44,975 nt of DNA, taken from Clostridia bacterium. Lineage in GTDB: Bacteria; Bacillota; Clostridia; Oscillospirales; Acutalibacteraceae. Position 1 is the stretch's first letter; each line of letters starts with the position of its first letter. The DNA lies in NCBI GenBank assembly GCA_017621885.1, contig JAGASD010000039.1:1-44975 (forward strand). Reading direction: 5' to 3'. Of the stretch, positions 17,345 through 24,963 are shown one piece after another. The position numbers were made by a program, and so were the translations under genes. The notes beneath the pieces were generated by a model, which saw nothing but the letters and a program-made list of their open reading frames with translations, ran no database searches and had not been told where the DNA came from.

Positions 17345-17890
17345 ATGAAAGATTTTTATAAAAGCATCCTTTCGGGGTTGAAGCTTTCAAAGAAAAATAT
17401 TGTTATGCTCATAATGGCCGGTGCCGTGCTTCTCCTGCTGGTGTTTACGGAATTTTCGGGTGAGGAGCAAAAGGGTGAAAAAGCCGAAGATAATGCAACT
17501 GTTTATGCAGCGGATTACATAAAAGAGACAGAAAAAAGGTTGGAAAATATGCTCGGTGATGTGAGCGGTGCAGGTAAGGTAAAGGTTATGATTACACTTG
17601 ACAGCTGTTACGAAAATGTTTACGCGAAAGGGTATAGCAGTAAATCAAAAGAAAGCGAAAACGAAGAAAGCGAGGAATCGGCAGAGGAGTATGTTATTGT
17701 AAAGCAAGGCTCCAATAATGAGGAGTGTCTTGTTGTAAAGGTTTATGAGCCCCGCGTCAAGGGTGTTGCGGTTATAGCTCAGGGGGCGGATGATATATAT
17801 GTGAAAAAAGCGATAACAGAAACCGTTTGTGCGCTTTTTGATATAAGCAGCGCGAGTGTTTCCGTTGAAAAAATGATTGAACCAAAATAA
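17345..17890 (+). CDS. spoIIIAG: Stage III sporulation protein AG
   Basis: 181 residues. A single N-terminal membrane helix (IVMLIMAGAVLLLLVFTEFS), a variable linker, and a ring-building domain with the conserved LEKRL-like/ENMLGDVSGAGKVKVMITLD start and the KGVAVIAQGADD region. SpoIIIAG forms a large ring in the intermembrane space of the channel. An acidic, Ser/Glu-rich insertion (SKSKESENEESEESAEE) interrupts the beta region, as in other SpoIIIAG proteins. Located between spoIIIAF and spoIIIAH. Confidence 0.95.
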   Translation: MKDFYKSILSGLKLSKKNIVMLIMAGAVLLLLVFTEFSGEEQKGEKAEDNATVYAADYIKETEKRLENMLGDVSGAGKVKVMITLDSCYENVYAKGYSSKSKESENEESEESAEEYVIVKQGSNNEECLVVKVYEPRVKGVAVIAQGADDIYVKKAITETVCALFDISSASVSVEKMIEPK

Positions 17891-17910
17891 ATAAAAGGGA
17901 GAAATTTTTT

Positions 17911-18480
17911 ATGAACGTTATTATAAAAAGACGGCAGCTTATTCTTGCAACCCTTGTTGTGGCATTGGGTGCGGCAGTTTTTGTGAATTGGTATTACACG
18001 GGTAGCAATTCCTTAGAGTCAACCGCCGAAACAACAAATCCTCAATATGTACAGAATCTGGGTGAGGCAAAGTATGTAAACGCAGACAGTAATTCAAGCA
18101 AAAATACAAACGGTAATGCGGTAACCGGTACATCGGATTATTTCAGCACAGTGAAGCTTAACAGACAAAAATCCAAGGATGAAGCCTTGGAAAAGCTTAA
18201 TAAATCCCTGAGCTCTGCAAAAACCGGGAGCGACGAAGCAAAAGCGATTACTGAGTCCATAAATAATCTGACTCAAAGAGTAAAAGCCGAAAGTGATATC
18301 GAAGCATTAATAAGTGCGAAAATATCAGGCGAATGCGTTGTTGTGCTTAACGAAGATTCAGCTCAGGTTATAGTAAAAAAAGGGGCGCTTAATTCTGAGA
18401 CCGCCTTGCAGATAATGGACATTGTTACAACAAACTCAAAGCTTTCGGCTGAAAAAGTGAAAATAAGTGAATCTCAGTAA
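17911..18480 (+). CDS. spoIIIAH: Stage III sporulation protein AH
   Basis: 189 residues. An N-terminal membrane helix (QLILATLVVALGAAVFVNWY) is followed by a Ser/Asn-rich linker and the C-terminal YscJ/FliF-like domain that pairs with forespore SpoIIQ across the intermembrane space. Conserved parts are YFSTVKLNRQKSKDEALEKL and the beta segment GECVVVLNEDSAQVIVKKG. ATG 17911 follows AAAGGGAG. Last gene of the operon, with a terminator 15 bases downstream. Confidence 0.95.
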   Translation: MNVIIKRRQLILATLVVALGAAVFVNWYYTGSNSLESTAETTNPQYVQNLGEAKYVNADSNSSKNTNGNAVTGTSDYFSTVKLNRQKSKDEALEKLNKSLSSAKTGSDEAKAITESINNLTQRVKAESDIEALISAKISGECVVVLNEDSAQVIVKKGALNSETALQIMDIVTTNSKLSAEKVKISESQ

Positions 18481-18494
18481 TGCGGATTTGCTTG

Positions 18495-18550
18495 AATTCT
18501 GCGATAATGGAAATAAAAATCCTTTGTCGCAGAATTTTATTGTTTTTTGC
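18495..18550 (+). terminator. Terminator of the spoIIIA operon
   Basis: A 10-bp perfect stem (AATTCTGCGA 18495-18504 with 18527-18536, 22-nt loop) is followed by TTATTGTTTTTTG. Confidence 0.65.
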
Positions 18551-18583
18551 ATATGTTTCAACGTCAATCGGGGCTTATTGCTA

Positions 18584-18613
18584 TTGACAAATAGTAGTAT
18601 TAATATATATAAT
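18584..18613 (+). promoter_or_regulatory. Strong sigma-A-type promoter of the SDR cassette
   Basis: TTGACA (18584-18589), 18-nt spacer, TATAAT (18608-18613). Both hexamers are perfect consensus. A ribosome site GGGGGTG (about 18632-18638) precedes the ATG at 18646. Confidence 0.85.
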
Positions 18614-18645
18614 TAGAATGTTAAATTTTAAACGGGGGTGCTTTT

Positions 18646-20157
18646 ATGGCAAAAAAAACCGTAGCTCTTACAGGCTCATCCGGTACAATGGGCTGGGCAG
18701 GCTTTAAAGAGCTTTATGCAAAAAAGAATGAATTCAATATCGTTGTTCTTAACAGAGACAGCGAAAAGAACAGGAAAAAATTCGCAGATTATGTTGATGA
18801 TCCTGCAGTTAAGTTGGTTTGGGGTGACCTTACTAACTATGATGATGTTCTTGAAATGGTAACAGGTGCAGACTATGTTCTTCATGTTGGCGGTATGGTT
18901 TCTCCCGCTGCTGACTACTATCCTGTAAAAACACAGAAAACAAACGTTGCTGCTGCACAGAATATTGTTAACGCAATCAAGGCTCAGCCTGATCCTGATG
19001 CAGTTAAGGTTGTTTACATAGGTACAGTTGCCGAGACAGGCGACCGTAATGCTCCTATTCATTGGGGCAGAACAGGTGACCCTCTTAAAGTAAGTGTTTA
19101 TGACCACTATGCTATCAGCAAAATCAAAGCAGAGGCTGTTTTTGCTGAATCGGGTCTCAAACATTGGGTATCACTCCGTCAGTCGGGTATTCTTTATCCT
19201 GCAATTCTTAAAAATCTTGAACCCATTATGTATCACGTTCCCATTAACGGTATGCTTGAATGGGCAACTGTTGAAGACTCCGGTCGTCTTCTTGCAAATG
19301 TTTGCGGTGACGATATTCCCGAGGAATTCTGGAGACGCTTCTATAACATCGGTTCAGGTGAAGAATACAGAATCACAAACTACGAGTTTGAAGAGCTCCT
19401 TCTCGGCACACTCGGTCTCGGTTCACCCAAGAAGCTTTTCGACCCCCATTGGTTCACAACCCGTAACTTCCACGGTCAATGGTACTATGACGGTGACGAG
19501 CTTGAAAAATATTGTCATTTCCGTGCAAATATTCCTGTTAAGGACTATTTCAAGAGTATGATGAACAATGTTGAATCGTTCTATAAATTGGCTTTCCTTG
19601 CAAAGCCCTTTGCACCGATTCTTAAAAAGCTCTGGATGAAGAAAATCGCTGAAACTCCCGAATACGGTACTCTCTGGTGGGCTGAAAATAAGGTTGACGT
19701 AAGAATGAAGGCTTACTACGGCAGTATGGAAGAATACAACAAGCTTCCCAGAAGCTGGAAGGATTTTGAAATCATTATCCCCTCTAAAAAGACAACTGCT
19801 GATGATGTTGTTGTGCTCGACCACGGATATGATGAAACAAAGCCCTTTGATTCTCTTACTCTTGAGGATCTTCAGAAGGCTGCAGAGTTCAGAGGAGGTA
19901 AGTGTCTTGCAACTGAAATCGTTGATATGTACACACCCGTTAAATGGGTAAGCGCAAGAGGCAACGAGTTCGAAATGTCACCGAACCTTGTTCTCAAGGG
20001 CGGTCACTGGTGTCCTGAAGAGCTTCCCTGGCCCTGGAAATATGACGAAGAAGCAAGAATCAATCCGTTCTTTGCACAGGTTTGGGACCGTAAGGGTGAA
20101 GATAACGTATTCGGTCCTGAAATCTTTGATAACTTTAAGGAGAAGGTTACAGAATGA
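18646..20157 (+). CDS. Extended SDR oxidoreductase with C-terminal zinc-ribbon-like module
   Basis: 503 residues. The N-terminal ~330 residues are an extended short-chain dehydrogenase/NAD(P)-dependent epimerase: TGSSGTMGWAG is the nucleotide-binding glycine motif and Y155-A-I-S-K159 matches the catalytic YxxxK. The C-terminal extension (about 360-503) is not part of the SDR fold. Residues ~408-460, with FRGGKCLATEIV, PVKWVSARGNEFEMSPN and LKGGHWCPEE, resemble small treble-clef zinc ribbons of the type KCLS...W.C..GH.W...P...K.G.WCP.C. Only C420 and C456 remain of the usual ligands. Three SDR genes follow one another and no transporter or regulator accompanies them. The substrate is unknown; NAD(P) binding is confident, the ribbon resemblance is my inference. 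Confidence 0.82.
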   Translation: MAKKTVALTGSSGTMGWAGFKELYAKKNEFNIVVLNRDSEKNRKKFADYVDDPAVKLVWGDLTNYDDVLEMVTGADYVLHVGGMVSPAADYYPVKTQKTNVAAAQNIVNAIKAQPDPDAVKVVYIGTVAETGDRNAPIHWGRTGDPLKVSVYDHYAISKIKAEAVFAESGLKHWVSLRQSGILYPAILKNLEPIMYHVPINGMLEWATVEDSGRLLANVCGDDIPEEFWRRFYNIGSGEEYRITNYEFEELLLGTLGLGSPKKLFDPHWFTTRNFHGQWYYDGDELEKYCHFRANIPVKDYFKSMMNNVESFYKLAFLAKPFAPILKKLWMKKIAETPEYGTLWWAENKVDVRMKAYYGSMEEYNKLPRSWKDFEIIIPSKKTTADDVVVLDHGYDETKPFDSLTLEDLQKAAEFRGGKCLATEIVDMYTPVKWVSARGNEFEMSPNLVLKGGHWCPEELPWPWKYDEEARINPFFAQVWDRKGEDNVFGPEIFDNFKEKVTE

Positions 20158-21173
20158 AAGTATTTATGATTGGCGGTACAGGCCTTCTTGGTTGTGAAGC
20201 CGCACGTATATTTATTGAAAGAGGTCACGAGGTAACAAGCGTTGCTCTTCCTCCTCTTCCCGAAGGTGCTCCCATTCCCGAAGAAATGAAGCTTGAGTTT
20301 TGCAATATTTACGAGAAATCAGATGATGAAATCCGTGAAATGCTCAAGGGTCAGGATTGCTTCGTTTTTGCCGCAGGTATTGACGAGCGTGTTGAATTCC
20401 CTGCACCTGTTTACGATGCATATTACAAATATAACATTCAGCCCCTTGAAAGAATTCTTCCTCTTTGCAAAGAGGTTGGTGTTAAAAAGGCCGTTATTCT
20501 CGGCTCTTACTTTGCATATCTTGCAAAAAAACGTCCTGATATGAAGCTTACCGAAAAGCATCCTTATATCAGAAGCAGAATTGATCAGGAAAACGTTGCT
20601 TTCTCTTTTGCCGATGATAATTTTGACGTATCTGTTCTTGAGCTTCCTTACATTTTCGGTACACAGCCAGGCAGAAAGCCCGTTTGGGTTATACTTATCG
20701 AACAGATTAAGAGAATGGATAAGCTTCCCTTTACTATGTACCCCGGCGGCGGTACTGCAATGCTTACCGTTCGTCAGGTTGGTGAGGTTATCGTTGGTGC
20801 TGCAGAAAAATCAACAGGTGCAACCGCATGGCCCATCAGTATGTATAACCTTACCTGGAAAGAGTTCCTTAAAATCGTTTATGCCGCAAGAGGTATGGGC
20901 GACAACCGTAAGATTATCAGCGTTGCTCCCTGGATGATGAGAATGGGTCTCGGCGGTGTTAAAAAAGAATACGCTGAAAAGGGTATTGAAAGCGGTATCG
21001 ACGTTGACGGACTTGCAGATATTATGGCTATCAACCTCTTTATTCCCGACCGTTTTGCAAAAGAGCTTGGAGCAACTGATGATGATATTAACGGTGCAAT
21101 CTTTGATTCAATCAAGGTTTCGCAGGCATCCTACGACGGAACGGTTAAGCTCCTTGAGATGAAAGGAGAGTAA
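20154..21173 (+). CDS. SDR-family NAD(P)-binding protein, atypical active site
   Basis: 339 residues. The N-terminal glycine motif GGTGLLG follows MKVFMI and indicates a Rossmann fold of the extended or atypical SDR type. The position of the catalytic YxxxK reads Y138-I-R-S-R142, with Arg in place of Lys, so classical dehydrogenase chemistry may be altered or lost. The C-terminal half has TMYPGGGTAMLTVRQVGEVI and a long helical region (APWMMRMGLGGVKKEYAEKG). It overlaps the first SDR gene by 4 nt (ATGA) and the third follows 6 nt later, so the three are coexpressed. A partner or substrate-binding role within the cassette is possible. Substrate unknown. Confidence 0.78.
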   Translation: MKVFMIGGTGLLGCEAARIFIERGHEVTSVALPPLPEGAPIPEEMKLEFCNIYEKSDDEIREMLKGQDCFVFAAGIDERVEFPAPVYDAYYKYNIQPLERILPLCKEVGVKKAVILGSYFAYLAKKRPDMKLTEKHPYIRSRIDQENVAFSFADDNFDVSVLELPYIFGTQPGRKPVWVILIEQIKRMDKLPFTMYPGGGTAMLTVRQVGEVIVGAAEKSTGATAWPISMYNLTWKEFLKIVYAARGMGDNRKIISVAPWMMRMGLGGVKKEYAEKGIESGIDVDGLADIMAINLFIPDRFAKELGATDDDINGAIFDSIKVSQASYDGTVKLLEMKGE

Positions 21174-21179
21174 ACCGAT

Positions 21180-22178
21180 ATGAGTGAGAAAATAAGTCTT
21201 GTAACCGGTGCAACCGGTCATATAGGCTATGCACTTTTAAAAGAGCTTGTGGATAGCGGTGAAAAGGTTCGTATCCTTATAAGAAAAGACAGTAAGCAGT
21301 TTGACGGTATCGACTGTGAAAAGGTTTACGGTGACGTTACAGACCTTGATGCACTTCTTAAAGCATTTGAGGGTGTAGATGTTGTTTATCACCTTGCAGG
21401 TATCATTGATATTAACGCAGACCAGGAGGATATGATCTGGAACGTTAACGTTGGCGGTACAAAAAACGTTGTTAAGGCTTGTCAGGAAAAGGGTGTAAGA
21501 CGTCTTGTTTACGCTTCTTCCGTTGACGCGTTCAAGCCCCTTCCCGATAATCAGGTTATGAGAGAGGTTAGCTCTTTCAATCCCGATGAGCTTGACGGTA
21601 CATATGCTAAAACCAAAGCAACTGCAACTCAGTTCGTTCTTGACGAGGTTGCAGCAGGCAAAATAGATGCTGTTGTTACACATCCCGGTGCTTGCATCGG
21701 TCCTTACGATTTCAAGGTTTCAAATGTTGGTGAAATGGTAAGAATGTTTGTAAACGGTATGTTCCCCGTTACACTTTCATTCGGTGCTTACAACTTCGTT
21801 GACATCCGCGACGTTGCACACGGTATGTATATGGCGGCAAAGCAGGGCGGTAAGGGTGAATGCTACATCCTTTGCGGTGAACAGATTTCTGTTGACGGCT
21901 TTATTAAAGCAACTGCAAAGGCTTGCGGCAAAAAGGCTCCCAAAATTCCCCTTTCCTACGGTGTTGCAAAGGCTGTTGCTCCTGCGGCAGAGGTGTTCTA
22001 TAAGGTTGCAAAGAAAACACCTTTGTTTACAAGATATTCAATCAGAAAGCTTGTTTCCAACTGCAATTTCTCAATTGAAAAAGCAAGAAAAGAGCTTGAC
22101 TACAATCCTATGAGTGTTGAGCAATCCGTTACCGATATGGTTAAATGGATTCGCGAATACGAAGGAAAGAAGAAATAA
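21180..22178 (+). CDS. NAD-dependent epimerase/dehydratase-like SDR
   Basis: 332 residues, a canonical extended SDR. TGATGHIG is the nucleotide-binding motif, DVVYHLAG the NNAG-equivalent, YASSVDAF supplies the Ser, and Y142-A-K-T-K146 is the catalytic YxxxK. The C-terminal part includes FVDIRDVAHGMYMAAKQGG and a final SIEKARKELDYNPMSVEQSV, typical of dihydroflavonol-reductase-like or sugar-nucleotide SDRs. ATG 21180 is preceded by AAAGGAGAG. Third gene of the cassette, followed by a strong terminator. No glycosyltransferases are nearby, so a sugar-nucleotide role is not supported by context. Confidence 0.85.
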   Translation: MSEKISLVTGATGHIGYALLKELVDSGEKVRILIRKDSKQFDGIDCEKVYGDVTDLDALLKAFEGVDVVYHLAGIIDINADQEDMIWNVNVGGTKNVVKACQEKGVRRLVYASSVDAFKPLPDNQVMREVSSFNPDELDGTYAKTKATATQFVLDEVAAGKIDAVVTHPGACIGPYDFKVSNVGEMVRMFVNGMFPVTLSFGAYNFVDIRDVAHGMYMAAKQGGKGECYILCGEQISVDGFIKATAKACGKKAPKIPLSYGVAKAVAPAAEVFYKVAKKTPLFTRYSIRKLVSNCNFSIEKARKELDYNPMSVEQSVTDMVKWIREYEGKKK

Positions 22179-22181
22179 TAA

Positions 22182-22217
22182 AAAACCGTCTGATTGAAAG
22201 GTCAGACGGTTTTTTAA
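22182..22217 (+). terminator. Terminator of the SDR cassette
   Basis: Stem AAAAACCGTCTGA/TCAGACGGTTTTT with an 8-nt loop, ending in six T. Confidence 0.88.
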
Positions 22218-22250
22218 TTTGAAATCATATTATAACTCAATGATAAGTTT

Positions 22251-22292
22251 CGGCTAAAATGTGAAGAGTTCATATTTTAGCCGAGATTTTTT
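22251..22292 (+). terminator. Second terminator-like hairpin
   Basis: A 15-pair stem with one G-T pair (22251-22265 with 22269-22283) and a 3-nt loop, followed by AGATTTTTT. It stands between the SDR terminator and the promoter of the DUF4143 gene, so no gene of its own needs it. Confidence 0.6.
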
Positions 22293-22293
22293 A

Positions 22294-22322
22294 TTGACTT
22301 TGGGTGCATAATAATATATAAT
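22294..22322 (+). promoter_or_regulatory. Promoter of the DUF4143 gene
   Basis: TTGACT (22294-22299), 17-nt spacer, TATAAT (22317-22322); ATG follows at 22357 behind GAGGTG. Confidence 0.75.
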
Positions 22323-22356
22323 GTAATCGTGAAATTATACTCTGATGAGGTGTATT

Positions 22357-23586
22357 ATGAGCTATATTAATCGACATATGGAACAGCGTATAACCGAACT
22401 TTCAAAAACTTGGTCGGCAATTTTGCTTACCGGTCCGCGTCAGTCCGGCAAAACCACTATGCTAAAAAAACTTGCCGAAAAAGAAAATATCGGCCGCGAA
22501 TACATTTCTCTTGATGATTTGACCGTAAGAGAAATGGTAAAAAACGATCCTAAAATGTTTCTGCAGCTTCATAAACCGCCGATTATTATTGACGAGGTTC
22601 AGTACGCTCCGGAGCTTTTCACCTATATAAAAATTCATGTAGATACACATCATAACCCCGGTGATTTTTGGCTGACAGGTTCGCAGGTTTTCAGTCTGAT
22701 GAAAGGCGTTCAGGAGTCGTTGGCAGGCCGTGTTGCACTTCTGCATATGTCGCCATTATCCCAAAGGGAGATTGTCGGTGCAGAACCCCGTCCGTTTACC
22801 ACCGATTTTGATACACTTGCAGAGGACAGCAAAAACATTGAGGTGCTTACCGCTCCCCAAATGTATGAGCGCATCTGGAACGGCTGTATGCCCGGTCTTG
22901 CAAGCGGAGAATATACCGACAGAAATATGTACTACTCTTCCTATCTTTCTACCTATATCGAGCGTGATGTTCGTGAACTTTCGGGTGCGATTGATGCCTT
23001 GAAATTTATGAGATTTATTACGGCGGTTGCTGCCCGCGCATCACAGCTGGTAAATTTCAAAGCCATGGCAGACGATGCCGATATAGATCAATCTACGGCA
23101 AAAGCGTGGCTACAGATACTTGAAACATTAGGAATTATATTCCTTCTGCATCCGTATTCCAACAACGTCTTAAAACGCACAATTAAAACACCAAAGCTGT
23201 ATTTTTATGATACCGGACTCATCTGCTATCTCACAAAATGGTCTTCGCCCGAGGTTGCAGAAAGCGGTGCAATGAGCGGTGCATTACTTGAAAACTTTAC
23301 CGTATCCGAAATTATGAAAAGTTATCAGAATGTCGGTAAAGAGCCTTACCTCAATTATTATCGTGATCGTGATGCAAGAGAGATTGACGTTATTATCGAA
23401 GGTGACGGCAAGCTGTGTCCGTTGGAGATCAAGAAAACAGCAAACCCCGATAAGAGAATTACAAAGACCTTCAGTCTTATCGATAAATCGCCCTTGGTGC
23501 TCGGCACCTCTGCCGTGCTCTGTATGAGCGACCACCTCTCTGCCTTCGACAGAGACAACCTCATCGTCCCGATTTGGATGATATAG
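22357..23586 (+). CDS. AAA_14/DUF4143 ATPase with nuclease-like C-terminus
   Basis: 409 residues. The N-terminal P-loop domain has Walker A TGPRQSGKTTM (about residues 27-37) and Walker B IIIDEVQ. The middle carries WLTGSQVFSLMKGVQESLAGR and a winged-helix-like stretch (ADIDQSTAKAWLQILETLGI). The C-terminal DUF4143 region ends in a PD-(D/E)xK-like pattern, REIDVIIEGDGKLCPLEIKK. Members of this very common family (COG1373) have no firmly established role; some are suspected of nucleic-acid processing or conflict functions. Here it is a single gene with its own promoter, flanked by terminators on the left and a repeat remnant on the right, which suggests independent acquisition. ATG 22357 is chosen from GAGGTG. 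Confidence 0.9.
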   Translation: MSYINRHMEQRITELSKTWSAILLTGPRQSGKTTMLKKLAEKENIGREYISLDDLTVREMVKNDPKMFLQLHKPPIIIDEVQYAPELFTYIKIHVDTHHNPGDFWLTGSQVFSLMKGVQESLAGRVALLHMSPLSQREIVGAEPRPFTTDFDTLAEDSKNIEVLTAPQMYERIWNGCMPGLASGEYTDRNMYYSSYLSTYIERDVRELSGAIDALKFMRFITAVAARASQLVNFKAMADDADIDQSTAKAWLQILETLGIIFLLHPYSNNVLKRTIKTPKLYFYDTGLICYLTKWSSPEVAESGAMSGALLENFTVSEIMKSYQNVGKEPYLNYYRDRDAREIDVIIEGDGKLCPLEIKKTANPDKRITKTFSLIDKSPLVLGTSAVLCMSDHLSAFDRDNLIVPIWMI

Positions 23587-23613
23587 TTGTTTATTGAAAG
23601 TGAGGAAAATGAA

Positions 23614-23715
23614 ATGAGTTACGGAATCTATACACAAGAAGGTATTAAAATCTATGCCACTACCAATACTACGAAACGATATAACAAAAATGAATTGGCT
23701 AATGCCGTGAATTGA
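23614..23715 (+). CDS. 33-residue ORF, possibly a truncated gene
   Basis: Starts ATG 23614 after GTGAGGAAAATGAA and encodes MSYGIYTQEGIKIYATTNTT followed by KRYNKNELANAVN. I do not recognise the protein. It ends exactly where repeat-like sequence begins (GACCTTACGGTC), so it may be the remaining N-terminus of a gene cut by a repeat insertion. It may equally be non-functional. Confidence 0.35.
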   Translation: MSYGIYTQEGIKIYATTNTTKRYNKNELANAVN

Positions 23716-23807
23716 CCTTACGGTCATAATTTCTCGCTTTGCTCCATGAGTTGATTTGTTCACAAATCATTTAATTATCATTTGCCATTTTCAATTTGCA
23801 TTTTGTC
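23716..23807. repeat. Repeat remnant with hairpins and heptamer array
   Basis: Contains the short palindromes GACCTTACGGTC and TGATTTGTTCACAAATCA, then about six imperfect 7-bp units at 23766-23807 (ATCATTT, AATTATC, ATTTGCC, ATTTTCA, ATTTGCA, TTTTGTC). The organisation echoes the heptamer-ended elements at 31253 and 44707. Confidence 0.5.
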
Positions 23808-23835
23808 ATAAACTAGTTGTTACCATTCATATACT
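23806..23835 (+). promoter_or_regulatory. Sigma-E-like promoter of spoIIID
   Basis: TCATAAA (23806-23812; 5 of 7 to the sigma-E -35 KMATATT), 15-nt spacer, CATATACT (23828-23835; 7 of 8 to CATACAHT). The -10 lies 31 bases before the spoIIID ATG. Sigma-E control of spoIIID is established in B. subtilis. Confidence 0.65.
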
Positions 23836-23866
23836 TGTATAGAACTCTATAGGGGGAAATACAGTT

Positions 23867-24124
23867 ATGAATTATGATTACGAGCAAAGAGCAGAGTCTT
23901 TGGGGCGCTACATAATAGAAAGTAAATCCACGGTAAGAGCAACGGCAAAAAAATTCGGTATATCGAAATCGACCGTGCATAGTGACGTTACGAAACGACT
24001 GAGGCGCATTAATCCCGAGCTTTTTTCTGAGGTGCGTAAGGTTCTTGATGTCAATAAAGAGGAACGGCATATAAGAGGAGGCATTGCAACGCGGGAAAAA
24101 TACAAGCGCGAAGCAATGCGGTAG
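23867..24124 (+). CDS. spoIIID: Sporulation transcriptional regulator SpoIIID
   Basis: 85 residues, the normal size. SpoIIID is a small DNA-binding protein that activates and represses many mother-cell genes under sigma-E and sigma-K. The helix-turn-helix is STVRATAKKFGISKSTVHSD (about residues 24-43). The following VTKRLRRINPELFSEVRKVL and basic C-terminal tail (ATREKYKREAMR) are typical of the family and contact DNA. The ribosome site AGGGGGA precedes ATG 23867. Monocistronic here, behind the sigma-E-like promoter. Confidence 0.97.
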   Translation: MNYDYEQRAESLGRYIIESKSTVRATAKKFGISKSTVHSDVTKRLRRINPELFSEVRKVLDVNKEERHIRGGIATREKYKREAMR

Positions 24125-24147
24125 GAATCTGAACCAAATACATACAG

Positions 24148-24176
24148 TTGACAAAATTCTCCGAAAAGGGTATCAT
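24148..24176 (+). promoter_or_regulatory. Promoter of the duplicated-domain lipoprotein
   Basis: TTGACA (24148-24153), 17-nt spacer, TATCAT (24171-24176); the ATG follows at 24215 behind GGAGATG. Confidence 0.75.
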
Positions 24177-24214
24177 TTGAATATATCATTTTACCTAATT
24201 GGAGATGTTAATCT

Positions 24215-24961
24215 ATGAAAAAATATTTTGCTTTGTTACTTGTTCTTTCAATGCTTTTTTGTTTTGCCTCTTGTGACGGCAAAGAATATGAGGATGACGG
24301 AAAGGCTCTTGAAACCGCAGATACCTATATTGCCGTTGAAAACAACAACGGTTCAATTGACCTTAACGAAGATACGGTAAAAACATTGTTGGGCGTTTAT
24401 ACACCTCAGCAGTTGGGCTTGAAAAACACAATTGATAATTACAAACTTGTTCTCAGCGCAACAAAATTTGAGGGTAAAGACGGCTGTAAAATTGAAGCAT
24501 TTGCAGAAAATGCCGAAACACCCGAGGGCGTTTTTATGATTATCGGAAACTCCCATTATGTATTTAATAAATCGCAGAATAAGTATGTTCTCATTGTCGC
24601 GAAAGCAACTGAAAAACCCACCTCAGCTGAAACGGGTGATGTAACCGAAGGCTCAACAGCTCTCAGTATTCCCGATGACCCTGAAATCACATTTCAGTAT
24701 CACAAAGAGAATAATTACCTTATGAGAGAGCGCTTTTCAAAATATGATTACAAAGCGTTGGGCCTCGAAAAAGCACTTACCGAGTATGTTTTTATTGTGA
24801 ACGGAACACCTGCCACCGCAACAGACGGTGAAACTGTTTATATGGTAACAGTTCACGAGAAAAACGGTGACGAAACAGGTGTTAAGCTTGCTTTTTCCGA
24901 AAACGGTGAATATATCCGCAATGCAGAAAAACAAGTATTTGAAAAATTAGAAACGAACTGA
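24215..24961 (+). CDS. Lipoprotein with two related modules, function unknown
   Basis: 248 residues. The signal peptide ends in the lipobox FASC (about residue 20), so the protein should be membrane-anchored and extracellular. I do not recognise the family. The mature part appears to contain two similar modules (about residues 43-128 and 163-246), each with an aromatic/Leu-Gly-Leu segment (YTPQQLGLKN and YDYKALGLEK), a beta strand (NYKLVLSA and EYVFIVNG), a DG-containing turn and a closing strand with NG or NS and aromatic residues. They are joined by a Thr/Glu-rich linker (TEKPTSAETGDVTEGS). Monocistronic with its own promoter and terminator. Weakly resembles other small secreted Clostridia lipoproteins. 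Confidence 0.75.
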   Translation: MKKYFALLLVLSMLFCFASCDGKEYEDDGKALETADTYIAVENNNGSIDLNEDTVKTLLGVYTPQQLGLKNTIDNYKLVLSATKFEGKDGCKIEAFAENAETPEGVFMIIGNSHYVFNKSQNKYVLIVAKATEKPTSAETGDVTEGSTALSIPDDPEITFQYHKENNYLMRERFSKYDYKALGLEKALTEYVFIVNGTPATATDGETVYMVTVHEKNGDETGVKLAFSENGEYIRNAEKQVFEKLETN

Positions 24962-24963
24962 GA

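Noticed and set aside
18646-22178. SDR triplet as a bile-acid or sugar-nucleotide pathway
   Set aside because: No bile-acid genes (bai-like), transporters or glycosyltransferases are nearby and motifs do not decide a substrate.
22357-23586. Phage-defence system around the DUF4143 ATPase
   Set aside because: No nuclease, methylase, toxin or other defence gene adjoins it; a single-gene case cannot be judged from sequence.
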